A DNA stretch of 12,928 bases, from assembly GCA_017989575.1 (NCBI GenBank), contig JAGNPP010000043.1, positions 1-12,928 on the forward strand. The letters run 5' to 3'. Source of the stretch: Chryseobacterium sp. Its GTDB lineage: Bacteria; Bacteroidota; Bacteroidia; Flavobacteriales; Weeksellaceae. The notes under the pieces were generated by a model. That model ran no database searches and was not told the origin of the DNA. It saw nothing but the letters and a program-made list of their open reading frames with translations. Made by a program: the position numbers and the translations under genes. Numbering within the stretch: position 1 is the first letter of the stretch; every line of letters starts with the position of its first letter. Shown in pieces: positions 7,150 to 12,928 of the stretch.

Positions 7150-9003
7150 TTATTCTACAGTTACTGATTTTGCAAGGTTTCTCGGTTGGTCAACATTTGC
7201 TCCTCTTTCTACTGCAATGTAGTAAGAAAGGAGTTGCAATGGAACAGAAGCTAAGATTGGAGAGAAACATTCTGAGGTTTCAGGAATCTCGATAATATAG
7301 TCTGCCATAGCTGCAACCTGAGTATCTCCTTTGTTGATAACCGCAATTACTTTTCCTTTTCTTGCTTTGATCTCCTGAACGTTGCTTACAATTTTATCAT
7401 AATGTCCAATTTTTGGTGCTATGATTACGATTGGCATATTTTCATCTATCAAAGCAATTGGTCCGTGTTTCATTTCAGCAGCGGGATAACCTTCTGCGTG
7501 GATGTAAGAAATTTCTTTCAATTTCAAAGCACCTTCCAAAGCGGCAGGGAAATTATATCCTCTTCCTAGATATAAGAAATTAGTAGCATCTGCGAAGTGT
7601 TTAGCAATCTCTTTTACATTACTATCCACAGAATTCAGCACATCTTCTACTTTTTTAGGGATAGATTCCAATTCTGTAATCAATCTCATGAAATCTGCTT
7701 TACCAAGATTGCCATTGTGATTTCCTAACTTGATCGCAATTAATGACAAAATCGTCAACTGAGCTGTGAAAGCTTTTGTAGAAGCCACTCCAATCTCAGG
7801 TCCAGCGTGCGTGTAAGCACCTGCATCTGTGTATCTAGCAATAGAAGAATCTACAACGTTGCAAATTCCGAATACGAAAGCACCTTTTTCTTTAGCCAAT
7901 TTAATTGCAGCCATTGTATCGGCAGTTTCTCCAGATTGTGAAATTGCAATCACAACATCTTTTGGTCCTATGATTGGATTTCTGTATCTAAATTCTGATG
8001 CATATTCTACTTCTACAGGTACTCTGGCAAATTCTTCTATCAGATATTCTCCAATAAGACCTGCATGCCAAGATGTACCACAAGCAATAATAACAATTCT
8101 CTCTGCATTTGTCAATCTTTCCAAGTGATCCCAGATACCCGCCATTTTGATGATTCCTTCATCAGCAAGTAATCTACCTCTCATTGTATCAAGAATAGAT
8201 TTTGGCTGTTCGAAAATTTCTTTTAACATAAAATGCTCGTAACCTCCTTTTTCGATTTGCTCAAGATTTAGTTTTAATTCCTGAATTGCTGGTTCTATTT
8301 TAGCATTTTCTTTAATTGTTCTGATGTCAATTCCAGACTCTAAAGAAATAGTTGCCATATGACCTTCTTCCAAATAGACAGCTTCTTTTGTAAATTCTAC
8401 AAACGGAGAAGCATCAGAAGCCACGAAATATTCGTTCTCGCCAATACCTACCGCTAAAGGTGATCCTAATCTCGCTACAATCAGCTGACCAGGGAAATCA
8501 TCGTGCATTACAGAGATAGCATAAGCTCCATAAACTTCGTTCAAAGCATATCTTACAGCTTCAGAAAATTCCAAAGTTGGCTCTTTGTCCATAAAATACT
8601 GGATAAGATTTGCCAAAACTTCAGTATCTGTTTCAGAGTGAAATTCGAAATTTTTATTGATAAGCATGGTTTTGATTGTATCATAATTTTCGATGATACC
8701 ATTGTGAACCAATGCAATTTTTCCGTTATTAGAAACGTGAGGGTGAGAATTCTTATCACTTGGTACGCCGTGCGTTGCCCATCTCGTGTGTCCCATTCCA
8801 ATTTTTGAAGTATTTTTCAATCCATTAGAAATAGCAACTAGGTCGTCCACTTTACCTTTCGTCTTTTTAACTTCGAAGTTTCCATTCTCAGTTTCAAGCA
8901 CAACTCCGGCACTATCGTAACCACGATATTCCAGACGACGCAATCCATTGATTACGATATCATAAGCGTCACGAAAACCTGTATATCCAACAATTCCACA
9001 CAT
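7150..9003 (-). CDS. glmS: Glutamine-fructose-6-phosphate aminotransferase (isomerizing) GlmS
   Basis: A 617-residue cytoplasmic enzyme, full length for the family. It converts fructose-6-phosphate and glutamine to glucosamine-6-phosphate and glutamate, the first step to UDP-GlcNAc for peptidoglycan and LPS. The N-terminal glutaminase begins 'MCGIVGYTG', with Cys2 exposed as the nucleophile after Met removal, and has 'LEYRGYDSAG' (24-33), 'GHTRWATHG' (71-79) and 'HNGIIENY' (100-107). Two SIS domains follow: 'SQSGETADT' (355-363) and 'VASTKAFTAQ' (406-415) in the first, and 'EGYPAAEMKHGP' (504-515) near the second. The end 'DQPRNLAKSVTVE' is the canonical C-terminus. It is 17 bases after the DUF4270 gene, so the two are very likely in one operon. 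No glmS ribozyme is expected or seen in that short gap. Confidence 0.98.
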   Translation of the reverse strand: MCGIVGYTGFRDAYDIVINGLRRLEYRGYDSAGVVLETENGNFEVKKTKGKVDDLVAISNGLKNTSKIGMGHTRWATHGVPSDKNSHPHVSNNGKIALVHNGIIENYDTIKTMLINKNFEFHSETDTEVLANLIQYFMDKEPTLEFSEAVRYALNEVYGAYAISVMHDDFPGQLIVARLGSPLAVGIGENEYFVASDASPFVEFTKEAVYLEEGHMATISLESGIDIRTIKENAKIEPAIQELKLNLEQIEKGGYEHFMLKEIFEQPKSILDTMRGRLLADEGIIKMAGIWDHLERLTNAERIVIIACGTSWHAGLIGEYLIEEFARVPVEVEYASEFRYRNPIIGPKDVVIAISQSGETADTMAAIKLAKEKGAFVFGICNVVDSSIARYTDAGAYTHAGPEIGVASTKAFTAQLTILSLIAIKLGNHNGNLGKADFMRLITELESIPKKVEDVLNSVDSNVKEIAKHFADATNFLYLGRGYNFPAALEGALKLKEISYIHAEGYPAAEMKHGPIALIDENMPIVIIAPKIGHYDKIVSNVQEIKARKGKVIAVINKGDTQVAAMADYIIEIPETSECFSPILASVPLQLLSYYIAVERGANVDQPRNLAKSVTVE

Positions 9004-9020
9004 TTTTTATCAGTTTTTAA

Positions 9021-10598
9021 TTATTTTTTGGTGTATATTAATCTTAATTGAGCAGCCTTTGAAGTTGCATTCAACTCTTGGCCAATTTTGGTTTGATCTG
9101 TTCCTTTCAGAACGATACGATTTGGCGTATAAGCCCTGTTATTATAATTCTGTCCTAGCAAAAGTCCTGTAGAAGCATCGGAAGAATAGGTTCCCAGATT
9201 CACAAAAAATTCTTTCGCCTTCGTTACATCATAAGTTTCATCTTGGATGATTTTCTTAAGAGAAGCTGTAATTCCAATATCATAATAAGCATCTTTTGTA
9301 GATAGATTCCCTGTTCTAATGAGAGAATATCCTGTTCCATTCAACTCACTCATATCTGGTAAAAATCCTTTTTCTCCTTTTTCGATGACAAGCATACTGA
9401 AAGGTTTCCTGTAAGAATTGTTCCAAGTAACATCATCATTGTAAACTCTGATTTTTGCAGATACAATTCCGATTTTCTCGTTCTTATATTGATTTTTTAA
9501 TTGTATGATTACCGATGCAGGAATTTTAAGTCCAAAACCAGCACCTCCCATTCCTTGCGTGTAGAGAAGTTCGTCTCCACTTACGTCATTTGGAGCTCCG
9601 GCAGCGGACATTGCCGCAACGTAAGAAGCAGGTCTGTTGTACACAATCTTACTGATATGAACATTTCCTGAACCTAAACTAAGATCAGTTTCTGCTTTTG
9701 TGCGTGTAACTACATTATCTGTAGTCACATCATTTTTATAATAAATCTTTATGGTAGCATCGTTTGGTCTCATAGAAAAAAGATAACCATCTGAATCCGA
9801 CACAGAAATACTGATTCCTTTGAAATATCTAATGAAAGAAGCAGCATCTTTCAATACTTGATCTCCTTTTTTAGCAATAATTTTGTTTTGGAAAAAATCT
9901 TTGTCAAGATTGACTCTTAAAGATGGTGTGATTTCAGGAATTACATCACTATTATCAGAATCTTTCGTGATTTTGACAGAATTGATTGTCCCGTTAAAAT
10001 TTTTGGATCCTATTTCTGTTCCTAATGCAATAGCTTTATTAGAAATCACCTTATCGGTAGAACCACCCAAAAAGTCATTCACCTCATTCACCTTGATAGT
10101 CAATGGTGTTTTTTGACCACCTATTTTGTGTTTTCCATACTTGCTTACGGGGTAAGTTGTTACTACTTTTTTAGCAGCTACAGATCCTTCTGGATAGATG
10201 TAATCTTCATTTGTAGTAGTCGTAATAGAATCTGTAGCAGTTGCATACCTTGGCTTCAAAGTAAGAACAACAGAATCTACCACAGGGTTTACACCGAAGT
10301 CTGGATTATAAGTATTGAGTCTCAACTGTGTGATGTAAGATACTTTCTGACTCCCAAAAACAGGTTCATCAAAAGCACCAATTCTTACACTGTCAATTCT
10401 CGAAGCATCTGTTTGAATTGTATCATTATTATTAATATTATAAGCTACAATTCCAAACATTTTATCCACACCTTCCGATGCACCTGCCTCTACAAGCTGG
10501 GAACCTAGATCATCCAGCTCTCCTTCACAAGAATTTAAAACCACCATTCCCATTATCAAAAACGGGATCATCTTCATCAAAGTTTTTATCTTTATCAT
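9021..10598 (-). CDS. DUF4270 family lipoprotein
   Basis: A 525-residue predicted lipoprotein: a hydrophobic N-terminus ending in the lipobox 'VLNSC' with Cys24, followed by acidic 'EGELDDLGSQLVE'. The rest is rich in Thr, Ser, Asn and Val with alternating beta-strand patterns, such as 'VNPVVDSVVLTLKPRY' and 'PNRIVLKGTD', and no enzyme motif. It matches what I know of DUF4270 proteins, secreted or surface lipoproteins found in Bacteroidota, often next to glmS; their function is not known to me. Met8 gives a shorter and more usual signal peptide, so the true start may be there rather than at Met1. It lies 16 bases after the GT5-like gene and 17 bases before glmS, which suggests one transcript and a link to envelope or polysaccharide biology (inference). 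Confidence 0.85.
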   Translation of the reverse strand: MIKIKTLMKMIPFLIMGMVVLNSCEGELDDLGSQLVEAGASEGVDKMFGIVAYNINNNDTIQTDASRIDSVRIGAFDEPVFGSQKVSYITQLRLNTYNPDFGVNPVVDSVVLTLKPRYATATDSITTTTNEDYIYPEGSVAAKKVVTTYPVSKYGKHKIGGQKTPLTIKVNEVNDFLGGSTDKVISNKAIALGTEIGSKNFNGTINSVKITKDSDNSDVIPEITPSLRVNLDKDFFQNKIIAKKGDQVLKDAASFIRYFKGISISVSDSDGYLFSMRPNDATIKIYYKNDVTTDNVVTRTKAETDLSLGSGNVHISKIVYNRPASYVAAMSAAGAPNDVSGDELLYTQGMGGAGFGLKIPASVIIQLKNQYKNEKIGIVSAKIRVYNDDVTWNNSYRKPFSMLVIEKGEKGFLPDMSELNGTGYSLIRTGNLSTKDAYYDIGITASLKKIIQDETYDVTKAKEFFVNLGTYSSDASTGLLLGQNYNNRAYTPNRIVLKGTDQTKIGQELNATSKAAQLRLIYTKK

Positions 10599-10614
10599 TA
10601 TAAAAAAATCGTAA

Positions 10615-11385
10615 TTAATAAACTTTAGCTATCGAATCTGCATTCAAGTAATCCGATTTCTCGGTTTCCGCCTTTCCATAAGCTTGATCCAGCTTTTCTT
10701 CCAAAAATTCATTTCCTTTTACGATGACATCTACATACTGTATGCTGTCATTCACAAAATTCAAAAAGCTAGGATTATCTAACGATTCCAAATCGGAAAT
10801 CTTATCAAAAGCCAAAATTTCTTTTGTATTATTATTGAGTTCTACATCATCTTCATTGTAAACCGAAAGTACAATCTTGGTATCATTGAAGTAAGTATCA
10901 TCTTTGTAATACGTCTTCAAGTAAATTGGAATCAAAGCAGACATCCAGCCATTGAGGTGAATCACATCTGGAACCCAGTTTAGTTTTTTGATGGTTTCTA
11001 TCACACCTCTTGCGAAGAAAATAGCTCTCTCATTATTATCCTCAAAAGCTTTTCCCTCGTCATCGTGATAGTATTGTTTTCTTTTGAAGTACTCTTCGTT
11101 ATCGATAAAATAAACCTGCAAACGCTCGCCTGGCAAAGAGGCTACTTTGATAATCAGAGGCTGATCCAGGTCATTAATAATAATGTTCATCCCGGAAAGT
11201 CTGATCACCTCGTGAAGTTGGAATTTTCTTTCACTTATTTGTCCGAATCTAGGCATAAAAACCCTGACATCGTTACCACTTCCGTGCATTTTCAGCGCCA
11301 TTTTGTGTACCAAACTTCCCATATTGGTTTCCTCTTGGTACGGAAACATCTCTGTAGTAACGTATAAAATCTTTTGATTAGGCAT
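10615..11385 (-). CDS. Short GT5 (glycogen/starch synthase-like) protein, N-terminal domain only
   Basis: A 256-residue protein matching only the N-terminal GT5 domain of glycogen synthase (GlgA is about 470-490 residues). 'KILYVTTEMFPY' (5-16) is the first Rossmann strand, 'GNDVRVFMPRFG' (37-48) fits the A-x-G-H-x-V-R-V-x-x-P segment, and 'PDVIHLNGWMSALIPIYLK' (139-157) fits the P-D-V-V-H-x-H-D-W segment. The ADP-glucose loop Lys-Thr-Gly-Gly is replaced by 'ETNMGSL' (19-25), the second His-Asp pair by Asn-Gly, and the C-terminal glycosyltransferase domain is missing. No frameshift is visible and the stop is clean, so it looks like a stable short family rather than a decayed glgA. Catalysis is doubtful. 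It is the first gene of the minus-strand block, 16 bases before the DUF4270 gene. Confidence 0.82.
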   Translation of the reverse strand: MPNQKILYVTTEMFPYQEETNMGSLVHKMALKMHGSGNDVRVFMPRFGQISERKFQLHEVIRLSGMNIIINDLDQPLIIKVASLPGERLQVYFIDNEEYFKRKQYYHDDEGKAFEDNNERAIFFARGVIETIKKLNWVPDVIHLNGWMSALIPIYLKTYYKDDTYFNDTKIVLSVYNEDDVELNNNTKEILAFDKISDLESLDNPSFLNFVNDSIQYVDVIVKGNEFLEEKLDQAYGKAETEKSDYLNADSIAKVY

Positions 11386-11423
11386 AAAATTTACTTTAGA
11401 TGAAGTATAAAATCTTCATTTTG

Positions 11424-11431
11424 CAAAATTA
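11424..11431 (-). promoter_or_regulatory. Candidate -7 box for the GT5-DUF4270-glmS operon
   Basis: On the minus strand TAATTTTG is a perfect match to the Bacteroidota -7 consensus TAnnTTTG. It would give a leader of about 30 bases before the ATG at 11385. No clear TTTG lies at the proper distance upstream, and the region is AT-rich enough for chance matches. It overlaps a 12-base palindrome (11418-11429). Confidence 0.4.
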
Positions 11432-11648
11432 CAAAAAATTAAATCAAATTATTTATTTTCATTAACATTAATACTATTATTCAAAATAATCTAAATATCA
11501 ATAAGTTAAGAATCCAAATATGTTAATTTTCACTGAATATGATTTTTTTTAAACCATCTAGATTTGATCAAAATATTACACTAAGCCACATTGCCCGCAA
11601 AATCCTGAATATTGACAATTAATCTATCACAGAATTTACAAAAACCAT

Positions 11649-11656
11649 TACCTTTG
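11649..11656 (+). promoter_or_regulatory. Candidate -7 box for panC
   Basis: TACCTTTG is a perfect TAnnTTTG match placed 15 bases before the panC ATG, so the leader would be about 10 bases. The expected -33 TTG is not present at the normal distance; a TTG at 11612 is too far upstream. It is plausible by position, but only one half of the promoter is supported. Confidence 0.45.
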
Positions 11657-11671
11657 ATTTAATTAAATACA

Positions 11672-12523
11672 ATGAACATGCAGGTCTTTTATGACAAAAA
11701 CTCATTCGCAGATTACATCACCACTCAAAAACAGCTTAATAAAACCATTGGATTTGCTCCTACAATGGGCGCGTTGCACGCAGGACACATTTCTCTCTAT
11801 GCCGAAGCAAGGAAAGAAAATGACGTCGTAATTTCCTCAATTTTCGTCAATCCAACCCAATTCAACAATCCGGAAGATCTGGAAAAGTATCCACGAACTG
11901 TGGAAGATGACATTAAAAAATTGGAAGATTCAAATCTTGTGGACGCCGTTTACATCCCAAAAGTAAAAGACATCTACCCAAATGGAATGGAAAGAAAACA
12001 CTACGATTTTGGCGGAATCGAAAACGAAATGGAAGGTGCTGCAAGACCAGGACATTTTGACGGCGTTGGAACTGTGGTGGAAGAATTGTTCTTACAAGTC
12101 CAGCCAGACAATGCATACTTTGGGGAGAAAGATTTTCAACAGCTTAAAATCATTGAAAAATTGGTAGAAGGTCTTGATTTGAAAATCAAAATTCACGGTG
12201 TGAAAATCCATCGAGAAGAAAATGGACTAGCTATGAGCTCCAGAAACATTCGTCTTTCTGATATCGAAAAAGAAACTTCGGCACTCATTTATAAAACTTT
12301 GAAAAAGGTGAATGACTGGTTTCGCGTGATTTCTGTTCCGGAAATCAAAACCCGAGTTGAGGAGATTTTTGATAATGAAGAAATGGATTTGGAATATTTT
12401 ATGATTGCTGAAGAATCGACTTTGAAAGAAGTGGATTTCTTTTCTGCGGATGACGATTTCCGCGCCTTCATCGTCGTGAATGTTGGAAATGTTAGACTGA
12501 TTGATAATCTACATTTGGATTAA
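11672..12523 (+). CDS. panC: Pantothenate synthetase (pantoate--beta-alanine ligase)
   Basis: A 283-residue cytoplasmic enzyme, the usual length. It joins pantoate and beta-alanine using ATP, the last step of pantothenate synthesis on the way to CoA. Family motifs are all in place: 'PTMGALHAGH' (30-39, the HIGH-type ATP site), 'FVNPTQF' (58-64, pantoate binding), 'RPGHFDGV' (125-132), 'FGEKDFQQL' (150-158) and 'GLAMSSRN' (185-192, the KMSKS-like loop). The segment before the last motif is 'HREENG' in place of the more usual R-E-x-D-G, a mild change. Two in-frame ATGs (11672 and 11678) are possible starts; the second, giving 'MQVFYDK', fits the family N-terminus equally well. It is transcribed away from the GT5-like gene. 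panB and panD are not in the window. Confidence 0.97.
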   Translation: MNMQVFYDKNSFADYITTQKQLNKTIGFAPTMGALHAGHISLYAEARKENDVVISSIFVNPTQFNNPEDLEKYPRTVEDDIKKLEDSNLVDAVYIPKVKDIYPNGMERKHYDFGGIENEMEGAARPGHFDGVGTVVEELFLQVQPDNAYFGEKDFQQLKIIEKLVEGLDLKIKIHGVKIHREENGLAMSSRNIRLSDIEKETSALIYKTLKKVNDWFRVISVPEIKTRVEEIFDNEEMDLEYFMIAEESTLKEVDFFSADDDFRAFIVVNVGNVRLIDNLHLD

Positions 12524-12552
12524 AATAATTTTCTTAATATGTGAGATACAAA

Positions 12553-12586
12553 CAAAAAAAAGAAGCTTCTTTTACAAGAAGCTTCT
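12553..12586 (-). terminator. Intrinsic terminator, distal to tRNA-Lys
   Basis: An 11-bp perfect stem (12561-12571 with 12576-12586) with a 4-base loop. On the minus strand it is followed by a run of eight Ts, so it ends the tRNA transcript. Each arm contains AGAAGCTTCT, which is itself a palindrome. On the plus strand no T-run follows, but the hairpin lies 37 bases after the panC stop and could still mark its 3' end. Confidence 0.82.
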
Positions 12587-12610
12587 ACACCAAATCACAA
12601 AATATTAATA

Positions 12611-12635
12611 TGAAAAAAATTTACTTGCGTAAATT
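12611..12635 (-). terminator. Weak terminator-like hairpin right after tRNA-Lys
   Basis: On the minus strand AATTTAC, loop GCAA (GNRA type), GTAAATT, then a T-run. It begins two bases after the tRNA-Lys discriminator base. The stem is 7 bp with few G-C pairs, so on its own it is weak; together with the stronger hairpin downstream it makes a tandem arrangement. Confidence 0.5.
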
Positions 12636-12636
12636 G

Positions 12637-12709
12637 TGACCCGGCTGGGATTCGAACCCAGGACCCATACATTAAAAGTGTATTGCTCTACCAGCTGAGC
12701 TACCGAGTC
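12637..12709 (-). tRNA. tRNA-Lys (TTT)
   Basis: A 73-base cloverleaf read on the minus strand. Acceptor GACTCGG pairs with CCGGGTC (one G-T pair), discriminator A. The D stem is GCTC/GAGC, the anticodon stem ATACA/TGTAT with loop CTTTTAA (anticodon TTT, plus-strand 12674-12676), the variable loop GGGTC, and the T arm CTGGG-TTCGAAT-CCCAG. CCA is not encoded and would be added by the CCA-adding enzyme. It follows tRNA-Leu on the same strand after 110 AT-rich bases. Confidence 0.97.
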
Positions 12710-12819
12710 GGCCACTTTTTAATTAAATAATTTAAAATTAATAATTAAAAAATTGTTTTTGGTTTTTGAAAAACATCAGAACTATTGATTCTTGAATTTT
12801 TCATTCTTAATTTTTGCAG

Positions 12820-12902
12820 TGCCTGCGACTGGACTCGAACCAGCACATCCTTAGGAAACCACCCCCTCAAGATGGCGTGTCTACCAATTTCACCACGCAG
12901 GC
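12820..12902 (-). tRNA. tRNA-Leu (GAG)
   Basis: An 83-base class II tRNA on the minus strand. Acceptor GCCTGCG pairs with CGCAGGC, discriminator A. The anticodon stem is CCATC/GGTGG with loop TTGAGGG (anticodon GAG, plus-strand 12866-12868). A long variable arm around TCCTAAGGA and the T arm CTGG-TTCGAGT-CCAG follow. CCA is not encoded. The 5' end directly touches the T-run of an upstream terminator-like hairpin. Confidence 0.97.
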
Positions 12903-12925
12903 AAAAAAAAACCGTATCGCTACGG
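12903..12925 (-). terminator. Terminator-like hairpin abutting tRNA-Leu
   Basis: On the minus strand CCGTA, loop GCGA (GNRA type), TACGG, then nine Ts. The next base is the first base of mature tRNA-Leu. It has the form of an intrinsic terminator for a gene beyond the window edge. The 5-bp stem may extend by two A-T pairs after a mismatch, up to the window end. Confidence 0.7.
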
Positions 12926-12928
12926 ATT

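Larger units (their letters stand above)
11386..11671. other. Divergent AT-rich intergenic region
   Basis: This 286-base spacer between the divergent GT5-like gene and panC should hold the promoters for both directions. Besides the two -7 boxes listed separately, it contains the palindromes ATTTTGCAAAAT (11418-11429) and TTTGATCAAA (11563-11572). I see no RNA gene, credible small ORF or strong hairpin in it. Confidence 0.6.

Noticed and set aside
9004..9020. A glmS ribozyme or riboswitch ahead of glmS.
   Set aside because: Only 17 bases separate glmS from the preceding gene, far too short, and that ribozyme is typical of Firmicutes.
11418..11429. Palindrome ATTTTGCAAAAT as a repressor operator.
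   Set aside because: Such short AT-rich palindromes are common by chance in this composition and no regulator gene is adjacent; mentioned only as content of the spacer.
11563..11572. Palindrome TTTGATCAAA as a -33 box or operator for panC.
   Set aside because: It is more than 70 bases from the -7 candidate, too far for a promoter element, and only 10 bases long.
12637..12902. tRNA pair as the edge of an integrated element.
   Set aside because: No integrase, direct repeat of a tRNA end or foreign-looking gene lies in the window; panC next door is ordinary core content.

Overview
The window comes from an AT-rich chromosome of the Bacteroidota, class Flavobacteriia, probably a Chryseobacterium-like member of the Weeksellaceae. 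The reasons are an intact gldK-gldL-gldM-gldN cluster (type IX secretion core), a neighbouring SusD-type-free DUF4270 lipoprotein, TAnnTTTG-type promoter motifs instead of sigma-70 boxes, A-rich leaders without clear Shine-Dalgarno sites, and tRNA genes with no encoded CCA. The genus is inferred from overall protein character, not proven.

Layout. Positions 40-919 (+) hold a small PepSY-type membrane protein and a VOC/glyoxalase-fold protein, one base apart. They converge, with a 3-base gap, on a long minus-strand block running from 11385 down to 923: a short GT5 (starch/glycogen synthase-like) protein, a DUF4270 lipoprotein, glmS, gldK, gldL, gldM, gldN, a strong intrinsic terminator, and a DAO-family FAD oxidoreductase. 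A 286-base AT-rich divergent region (11386-11671) separates this block from panC (+, 11672-12523). After panC come a minus-strand tRNA pair, Leu(GAG) then Lys(TTT), with two terminator-like hairpins behind tRNA-Lys and one directly in front of tRNA-Leu.

How the genes work together. GldK (outer-membrane lipoprotein) and GldN (periplasmic) form the ring under the outer membrane. GldL and GldM form the inner-membrane proton-driven motor that powers type IX secretion, and gliding where the species glides. GlmS makes glucosamine-6-phosphate for peptidoglycan and LPS. The GT5-like protein and DUF4270 lipoprotein sit 16-17 bases from their neighbours, so those two and glmS look co-transcribed. gldKLMN has its own candidate promoter after a 106-base gap. 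PanC belongs to pantothenate/CoA synthesis and is transcribed divergently.

I see no mobile element, CRISPR array, phage gene or obvious new defence system. The points most worth a second look are the GT5 protein lacking the catalytic half and the substrate-loop motif, the DUF4270 lipoprotein of unknown role tied to envelope genes, a Gln at GldM position 31 where the Flavobacterium johnsoniae motor protein is remembered to have Glu, and two places where a terminator touches the next gene's start.
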